Assembly (NCBI GenBank): GCA_030433335.1
Contig: JAUILL010000005.1
Span: 1 to 64,000, forward strand
Reading direction: 5' to 3'
Length of the DNA stretch: 64,000 nt
From: Alphaproteobacteria bacterium
GTDB lineage: Bacteria > Pseudomonadota > Alphaproteobacteria > Rhodobacterales > Rhodobacteraceae
A program made the translations under genes and the position numbers. The notes below the pieces were generated by a model, which worked only from the letters and a program-made list of their open reading frames with translations, searched no databases and was not told the DNA's origin. This document shows positions 58,657 through 64,000 of this stretch, one piece after another; position 1 is the first letter of the stretch, and every line of letters starts with the position of its first letter.

Positions 58657-60951
58657 TTAGCCTTTGGGCATTTCCAGAACGATATTTCTCCCGCCTTTTA
58701 CCAGTCGGATCGCATCCGCGCTGATGGCGGTCACTTTGCTGCCATCTATGCTGTCGCCGACTTTGACCTTCTTGTATCGCCCATTGGGCAGCCGCAGCAG
58801 TGCACGACGGCTCGAGTCAGAGCCGTAAACACCGATCAGGTTCAGCTTGCGCAGGCTGAGCACGTTGCTTTCGGTTGCAGCCTTTGACACCGACGCCTTG
58901 GACGGGATCGAAGGTTGCACCGACTTCTGGGGGGCCGCAGAGGCGACCTGTTGTTGCTGGGGCGCTGGCTTGCTGGATTGGACAACCTTGCCGAAATCTT
59001 GCGGACGCGCTTTGGGAACCAGGGACGCGGTTGCCAGAGCGTCGTCGACCGCTGCGTCCACGGCGTCTTGTTGCACGGGCTGGCTGAGACCGGCAGTGCT
59101 GCCACCAGAGGCTTCGCGCAGGGCGTCCATGACGGCGTTTGCGGTTTCGGGCGATGCGCTCGCCAGTTGCGCCTCGGGGACCAGACCGGCCGGACGTGCT
59201 TGGGGCCGGGACATCGCCATTTCGGCCATGGTACGGCCACCGAAACGGGCGCGCTCAATCTTTTCGGCCAGATCGTCGGGACGCGCCGACGGGCGCAACT
59301 TGTACTCTGGCTCTGCTTCGGCAGGCTCTTCGGCTGGGTCAGCTTCGGCGACCTGCTCTTCGGGAGCAGCTTCGGGCGCCAGATCAGGTCGGGCAGGGGG
59401 CACCACCGGAGGATTGCCAAGAAACACGCGATAGCCGCCAGGGGCGAGCGTGCCTTCGGGTGTTGGTTCAACGAGGCCATTTTCGTCCAGTGAGAACTCG
59501 TGCTCCGGCGCAGTGGGAAGCGATTGGCGCGGCGGAAGTTCGTCATTGGCCAACGCAGAAGGCGACGGCAGAGACACCGCATCCAACGAAGGCACAGCGC
59601 GATCCTTGGACGGGACAAACGCGTCATGATCGTCTGCGGTCTGAGGGATCGCCGGGGCGGTCGGAGCAATCGCGTAAATGCCTTCACGCTCGTAGAGCGC
59701 GGCCAAGGCTTCGGGGCTGATCTCGACCACTGTGGGGGCGGCGGGTTCAGGTGCGACCGGTTGGCGCGGCAACAGGTCTGCGGCCTCGCCAAGCATGGCA
59801 AAGGTTTCGTCGACTTCCTCGGAACTCGGCGCGGGGGTTGTCAGCGGGTCACTGGCCGGGGCGCTGGCGTCGGGTTCGTTCTCCAGCTCTGCCATATCCA
59901 GATCGGTGTCCGGCACGGTAGTAATCGGGATCGCGACAGGCTCTGTGGTCGCGATGTCTTGCGGATCAGACCCCGTAAGCAATGTGGCCGTGGCGCCGAC
60001 CACGCCCATCAACACTACGATCGCCGCTGTCGCCAGCATGCCCAGTTTTGCCGGTTCCTGATCGCGGGGAAAGGGCAACTTGGAAGATGCCAGCATCCCG
60101 CCGATCACGGTAAAGACACCGGGAGCTGTAGATTTGCGCTCGGCCTTCAGAGACTTGGCGGACTTTTTCGGCGGTGCTTTGGGAACAGTGCGCTTGGCGG
60201 TCAGAGTCGCGGCGCTTTGATCCGGTGTGATCTCGGCGGGCTCTTCTGGCGTCGTGACCTCGACAAAGGGGGCCTCGGCCGCATCTTCGCGGGCTTTGGT
60301 CGCCGAGACCATTGCCGAAAATGCGTTCGTTTCGTCTTTGGCTTCGAAATCGGGCAGGGGAATTTTGTCATCCACAGTCCCGATGCGGTCGATCTTGATC
60401 TTGGCCACGCCGGTGACTTGGATCAGTGCGGTATCTCGGTGGACTTCTTCGCCCTTGGGCATGACTTCGCGGGCATGCAGAGCCGTTCCCAGAAAGGGCT
60501 CGGCCGGGTAATTCGCCTCGCGGGCGGGCATGGCGGCAAAGGAGTAGGGCATGAACCCATGCTCGATCGCGAACGCCTCTGCCTCGTCCAACGTGTCATG
60601 GGCCACGGCAGCGACAGAGACCGTCCCATCCCGCAGGCGGATGCAGTCGAAATTCAGCTGCTCCACCCGATAAGGGGTCGCGCCTTCCAGAGCGATGCGT
60701 GCCGAGCTGCGTTCAGCGCCCGTCGGCACCCCCGACAGTGTCAGATAGCGAATTTGTTCGTCAGGGATAATGATTTTGCAGAACAGGCCCTCGGGCGCCA
60801 GTTGCAGAGCTTTCTCGCGCAACTCTGCAAGGGCGGCGGACAGATCCGGCGTATCAAGCGCAACTTCTCCGACCAGCAGCCAGCCGTCATCGGCCCGCTG
60901 CAGCAGGGTAATACCGTTAAAAGTCAGAGACAGCGCGAAATTCGTTATCAT
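58657..60951 (-). CDS. Large membrane protein with GspL/PilM-like N-terminus and GspC/PilP-like C-terminus
   Basis: I do not recognise this 764-residue protein by name. Residues 1-145 resemble the cytosolic actin-fold part of GspL/PilM (FCKIIIPDEQIRYLTLSGVP, ATPYRVEQLNFDCIRLRDGTVSVAAVAHD). A single membrane helix lies at about 302-325. The middle (about 330-690) is Pro/Ala/Glu-rich and likely disordered. The last 75 residues (LNLIGVYGSDSSRRALLRLPNGRYKKVKVGDSIDGSKVTAISADAIRLVKGG) look like the HR/PilP-type domain of GspC. It is divergent from the SIMPL gene. No other secretion or type IV pilus genes lie nearby. Confidence 0.65.
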   Translation of the reverse strand: MITNFALSLTFNGITLLQRADDGWLLVGEVALDTPDLSAALAELREKALQLAPEGLFCKIIIPDEQIRYLTLSGVPTGAERSSARIALEGATPYRVEQLNFDCIRLRDGTVSVAAVAHDTLDEAEAFAIEHGFMPYSFAAMPAREANYPAEPFLGTALHAREVMPKGEEVHRDTALIQVTGVAKIKIDRIGTVDDKIPLPDFEAKDETNAFSAMVSATKAREDAAEAPFVEVTTPEEPAEITPDQSAATLTAKRTVPKAPPKKSAKSLKAERKSTAPGVFTVIGGMLASSKLPFPRDQEPAKLGMLATAAIVVLMGVVGATATLLTGSDPQDIATTEPVAIPITTVPDTDLDMAELENEPDASAPASDPLTTPAPSSEEVDETFAMLGEAADLLPRQPVAPEPAAPTVVEISPEALAALYEREGIYAIAPTAPAIPQTADDHDAFVPSKDRAVPSLDAVSLPSPSALANDELPPRQSLPTAPEHEFSLDENGLVEPTPEGTLAPGGYRVFLGNPPVVPPARPDLAPEAAPEEQVAEADPAEEPAEAEPEYKLRPSARPDDLAEKIERARFGGRTMAEMAMSRPQARPAGLVPEAQLASASPETANAVMDALREASGGSTAGLSQPVQQDAVDAAVDDALATASLVPKARPQDFGKVVQSSKPAPQQQQVASAAPQKSVQPSIPSKASVSKAATESNVLSLRKLNLIGVYGSDSSRRALLRLPNGRYKKVKVGDSIDGSKVTAISADAIRLVKGGRNIVLEMPKG

Positions 60952-61115
60952 TCTTCAGTCATACCACCTGCCCCCAAGGGGGGGTAGCTTTGCCCATGAG
61001 TGTGCGAAAGAATATAGCAGGAAACCGCTTAGAGAAAGACAATATACCTAAAGGGTACTTCGCAAACTTCGTTGCAGGGCCCATCTGTTTAGGGGCAACC
61101 AAGAGGAGAGGTTCA

Positions 61116-61805
61116 ATGCGATATTCCACGACACTGATCGGCGCGGCGGTCATCGCTGCGATGCCGGTTTTTGCGCAGGCCGCCAGCATCCACGTGACCG
61201 GAACGGGAACCGTCGCAGTCGAGCCTGATATGGCGGTGATTACCCTTGGCGTTTCCGAAGAGCACCGCGAGGCGGGACAAGCGATGGAGCGTGTATCGAC
61301 CAAAGTGGCGTCGGTTCTGGATGCCTTGGAACTGGCGGGGATTGCAGCGCGAGATGTCCAGACCCAGAGCATTTCCGTCAATCCAGTGTGGAACAACAGC
61401 GCGACCGATCGCAAGATCAGCGGGTTCGAGGCCTCCAACACCGTTGCTGTGCGGGTGCGTGTTCTGGACAGTCTGGGCTATGTGATTGACCGTGTGCTCG
61501 ACAGCGGCGCGAACGTGATGCATGGCCTGTCGTTCCAACTGACCGACGATACCGAAGTAATGGAAGAAGCCCGCCGCGCTGCGGTCAAAGATGCGATGGC
61601 AAAGGCCCAAATCTACGCCGACGCTGCCGGAGTGCCACTCGGAGCGGTGACGGCCATTGATGAAACGGGATCCGCTCGGGACATCGGACGCATGGACATG
61701 GCGATGAGCTCTCTGCGCAAAGAGGCTCCGGTCGCCCAAGGTGAACTGGTGGTCACTTCGACAGTCTCAATGACCTTTGACATCGGAACTGACGCGGGAA
61801 AGTAA
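61116..61805 (+). CDS. SIMPL (DUF541) domain protein, periplasmic
   Basis: The 229-residue protein has a signal peptide (LIGAAVIAAMPVFAQAA, cleavage near residue 22) and one SIMPL domain (IHVTGTGTVAVEPDMAVITLGVSEEHREAGQAM, then AAVKDAMAKAQIYADAAGVPLG). Members include the E. coli oxidative-stress protein YggE. The periplasmic role is not well defined. A GAGGAGAGG site lies before the ATG at 61116. Confidence 0.88.
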   Translation: MRYSTTLIGAAVIAAMPVFAQAASIHVTGTGTVAVEPDMAVITLGVSEEHREAGQAMERVSTKVASVLDALELAGIAARDVQTQSISVNPVWNNSATDRKISGFEASNTVAVRVRVLDSLGYVIDRVLDSGANVMHGLSFQLTDDTEVMEEARRAAVKDAMAKAQIYADAAGVPLGAVTAIDETGSARDIGRMDMAMSSLRKEAPVAQGELVVTSTVSMTFDIGTDAGK

Positions 61806-61987
61806 GGCGTGTCTCTGGCAGCGGCCTTTGCGACAGTTGCTTGGCTGACAGAGATAGTCACGCTTACTGAATGATGTGAAATTTTCGCCACACAATCAGG
61901 GCGTGTATATTCGTCAAGCTGATGTGACTTGCAGGGGCAGTGATTCTCAAGGTGCCGCCCCTATCTGTCGACCCGTGGAGGCGCGCT

Positions 61988-62971
61988 TCAGCGCATCCAG
62001 AAGCCTTCTTTCTTGATGCGGTTGCGGATCGCCTGTTCCTTGCGGGGCAGCGCGTCTCGGTCGAACAGAGCGCGCACTTTGGCACCACGGCCCTGATAGA
62101 TCATCCGCTTGATGGGGTCGTACTGCTTCAGAACCTTCTTCAGCTTGTTCGGCGCCGTGATCTCTTCGAGCGTTTGGATCACCTTGTCGCTCTCGCGGGC
62201 ATAGGCCAACGGCAGGACTCGGTAGTGGCAAGTGGTCTTGCCGTCCAGCCAGCCGTCCTCTAGCGCGCCAAAGCCGCCGCCAAAGCTGTGCAGGACCAAG
62301 GGAAGGGCGATCTGATCCAGCCAGGGCCAGATTTCCTGACAGACCAGCTCTTTGGGAGGGTTGTCACGGATGCCAGTGGCGATCTCCATGAAGCGGGCAC
62401 CAAAGGCAGCCGCATCGCGGTAGTAGAAGAAACCCGCGTTGAAATAGGGGTAGCGGCGCCAGAACTCCTTGGGATAGCTGGTGTCCTCTGCGGTGCTCAG
62501 ATCTAGCCCGTACTGGGTGTAGAGCGCGTTCCACGTGTCGTGGTAGCCGGGACCATAAAGCTCGATCTTGGGCCACGTGGACTCGCGCCGCATGGACGCT
62601 GCGGGGCGGTCGAAGTCAAAGGGCACATCCGTGATCTCGTCCAGCACCAGCGTGTCGGTGTCAAAGAAGACGAACGGTTTGTCCGTGGGCACAACCCTGA
62701 GGCACTCGATCTTGTTGGCGTTCGGGTAGCCGTAGCCGAAATTCTGGTTCTCGAAGGGCAGGATTTCCGCGTTCAACGATTCCAGCGCCTCGCGGACCTC
62801 AGAGCGCATCCGCGGGTCACGATCCCACTTGGGGCCGGGCTGGGGCTCGGCCACCAGAAGCCGTCCCTTGAACTTCGGGCTCTTGGCGCGGAGCGAGGCA
62901 GCGAACATGAGAGCCTCGAACTCGAGACGGCCCGACTGAGCAACAATGACGATGTTGAAATCTTTGGTCAT
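61988..62971 (-). CDS. Glycosyltransferase-fold protein (hypothetical)
   Basis: The 327-residue protein begins MTKDFNIVIVAQSGRLEFEALMFAASLRA and contains FVFFDTDTLVLDE, a DxD motif (about residue 103) typical of nucleotide-sugar glycosyltransferases of the GT-A fold. FNAGFFYYRDAAAFGARFMEI and LVLHSFGGGFGAL further on fit a donor/acceptor site. Substrate and pathway are unknown; a cell-surface glycan is likely. ATG 62971 was preferred over 62995 because of the GAGGG site. Confidence 0.68.
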   Translation of the reverse strand: MTKDFNIVIVAQSGRLEFEALMFAASLRAKSPKFKGRLLVAEPQPGPKWDRDPRMRSEVREALESLNAEILPFENQNFGYGYPNANKIECLRVVPTDKPFVFFDTDTLVLDEITDVPFDFDRPAASMRRESTWPKIELYGPGYHDTWNALYTQYGLDLSTAEDTSYPKEFWRRYPYFNAGFFYYRDAAAFGARFMEIATGIRDNPPKELVCQEIWPWLDQIALPLVLHSFGGGFGALEDGWLDGKTTCHYRVLPLAYARESDKVIQTLEEITAPNKLKKVLKQYDPIKRMIYQGRGAKVRALFDRDALPRKEQAIRNRIKKEGFWMR

Positions 62972-63084
62972 GGACCCTCGAAAAACCTTAAACACACCTG
63001 AACTATAGGCGGGTCAAACCCATTGAAAAAGAGGCGTTTTATTTTTTCGGAGGTTAGGTCCCAACCACTCTCTCAGAAGGAGAA

Positions 63085-63168
63085 TGGTGGGCGACCCTGG
63101 AATCGAACCAGGCATGGGTCTCCCCGGCGGAGTTACAGTCCGCTGCCGCACCTTGCAGCTCGTCGCCC
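63085..63168 (-). tRNA. tRNA-Tyr (anticodon GTA)
   Basis: The 84-base minus-strand gene has acceptor GGGCGAC/GTCGCCC, anticodon arm GCGGACTGTAACTCCGC (anticodon GTA), a long variable arm typical of class II tRNA, T arm CCTGG-TTCGATT-CCAGG and encoded CCA. Confidence 0.95.
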
Positions 63169-63282
63169 TGACGTGGGGCGCTGTCTAACCCCGCCCTTGG
63201 GGGGCGTCAACAGGAAAATCTCTTGTATCTCGAAGAAAGCGTAGGCAGTTAGACAGGCATCAGAAAACAAAGGGCCAAAGCC

Positions 63283-64000
63283 ATGAAAAAACCGAAGTGG
63301 GTCGTGGAAAAAGAGCAGTCCAAGCGCGCTGCCGCGAAGGAAACGGTATGGTTGTTTGGTCTGCATGCGGTGCGTGACGCGCTAGAAAACCCCGCACGCG
63401 TCAAACTGCGACTCGTGGTGACGCTGAATGCGCAGGCGAAACTGCAGGACGCGATCGACAAAGCGGGAATCACGCCCGAGATTTCCGATCCCCGCAAATT
63501 CGCAGCCCCCTTGGATACGCAGTCAGTGCACCAAGGCGCCGCGCTCGAGGTCAAAGCGCTGGACTGGGGCAAGCTCGAGGATATTTGCGTGGGCCAGCCC
63601 GGTCGTGCGCCCCGTGTGGTGATGCTGGACCGCGTGTCGGACCCTCATAACGTGGGTGCCATTCTGCGGAGCGCCGAGGTGTTCGGTGCCTGCGCTGTGA
63701 TCGCCCCTGCGCGCCATTCGGCCCCCGAGACGGGCGCACTGGCCAAGACCGCCAGTGGCGCGCTGGAGCGCCAGCCTTACCTGCGCGTGGGCAACCTGTC
63801 CCAAGCGATGGAGCGTCTGCGTGACATGGGCTACCTGCTGTTGGGTCTGGACGGCACCGCCGAGAAAACCATTGAAGAAGCCTTGGAAGGTCAGACCGAC
63901 CGTCCTGTTGCGTTGGTTCTTGGCGCCGAAGGCCCCGGTCTGCGCGAAAAGACCCGCGAGACCTGCGACTCATTGGTGAAAATCGCCTTCGCCGGTGACT
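63283..64000 (+). CDS. rlmB: 23S rRNA (guanosine-2'-O-)-methyltransferase RlmB, 3' end cut by window
   Basis: The frame is open from ATG 63283 to the window end, about 239 residues. The N-terminal substrate-binding domain has WLFGLHAVRDALENP. The SpoU-type knotted methyltransferase domain has VVMLDRVSDPHNVGAILRSAEVFGACAVIAP (about 110-140) and VALVLGAEGPGLREKT near the end. It methylates G2251 of 23S rRNA. The C-terminus is missing because the window ends. Confidence 0.93.
   Translation, partial: MKKPKWVVEKEQSKRAAAKETVWLFGLHAVRDALENPARVKLRLVVTLNAQAKLQDAIDKAGITPEISDPRKFAAPLDTQSVHQGAALEVKALDWGKLEDICVGQPGRAPRVVMLDRVSDPHNVGAILRSAEVFGACAVIAPARHSAPETGALAKTASGALERQPYLRVGNLSQAMERLRDMGYLLLGLDGTAEKTIEEALEGQTDRPVALVLGAEGPGLREKTRETCDSLVKIAFAGD

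Overview
The window comes from an alphaproteobacterium, very probably a marine Rhodobacteraceae/Roseobacter-type bacterium. The grounds are the high-GC coding bias, the RpoD/RpoH/CarD set, alphaproteobacterial families (DUF3572, DUF6476, DUF6324, MmcB, a Suv3-like helicase), a tRNA-His that lacks G-1 and has A73, and CtrA-, FnrL- and alphaproteobacterial LexA-type sites. It is mostly ordinary chromosomal backbone with a few accessory patches. No CRISPR, prophage or rRNA operon is visible.

Layout. 1-1685: the tail of an IS5-type transposase, then an ECF sigma factor / membrane anti-sigma candidate / periplasmic sensor operon. 1672-6500: a signalling block with a PleD-like diguanylate cyclase whose receivers look inactive, DUF3572-HAD, a heme-ligand-less H-NOX protein paired with an HNOBA-GGDEF cyclase, and a LuxR-type response regulator. 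6567-7069: three tRNA-Glu genes. 7206-13260: recJ, glpX, hom, a small lipoprotein, a TetR regulator with a palindrome over its start, and a pirin. 13261-13685 is a non-coding stretch ending in a strong terminator, which could be a small RNA or tiny ORF. 14164-17007: three Tad pilus genes behind a perfect TTAA-N7-TTAA (CtrA-type) box. 17273-23973: glutamate dehydrogenase, dnaG, rpoD, a small membrane protein and two tandem paralogous small proteins. 24034-25457: an SDR and YjbQ.

25586-36671 is the nrdR-ribD-ribE-ribBX-ribH-nusB cluster, split by a capsule cassette (kpsS, wza/kpsD-like, kpsC) and by an MBL-fold/sulfotransferase pair. 36843-43731: a small membrane protein, LexA-controlled mmcB, tRNA-His, amt with an unusually rich upstream region, DUF6476/rluD with overlapping divergent starts, rpoH and a Gfo/Idh oxidoreductase. 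43795-50220: oligoendopeptidase F, an ATP-dependent DNA ligase with its partner exonuclease, a lysophospholipase-like hydrolase, an SCP2 protein and a TPR protein. 50233-54664: Suv3-like helicase, S4 protein, ferredoxin and CarD. 54762-58523: cobS, cobT and a CPA2 antiporter. 58657-64000: a large unrecognised protein with GspL/PilM-like and GspC/PilP-like ends, a SIMPL protein, a glycosyltransferase-fold protein, tRNA-Tyr and the start of rlmB.

Themes. Several genes bear on surface and lifestyle control (two diguanylate cyclases, Tad pilus and capsule genes), and both CtrA-like boxes sit in front of such genes. The most unusual items are the H-NOX without a heme-binding histidine beside an intact cyclase, the GspL/GspC-like fusion, the paralogous small-protein pair, and the dense regulatory region upstream of amt. 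Functional statements are inferences from sequence; no searches were run.
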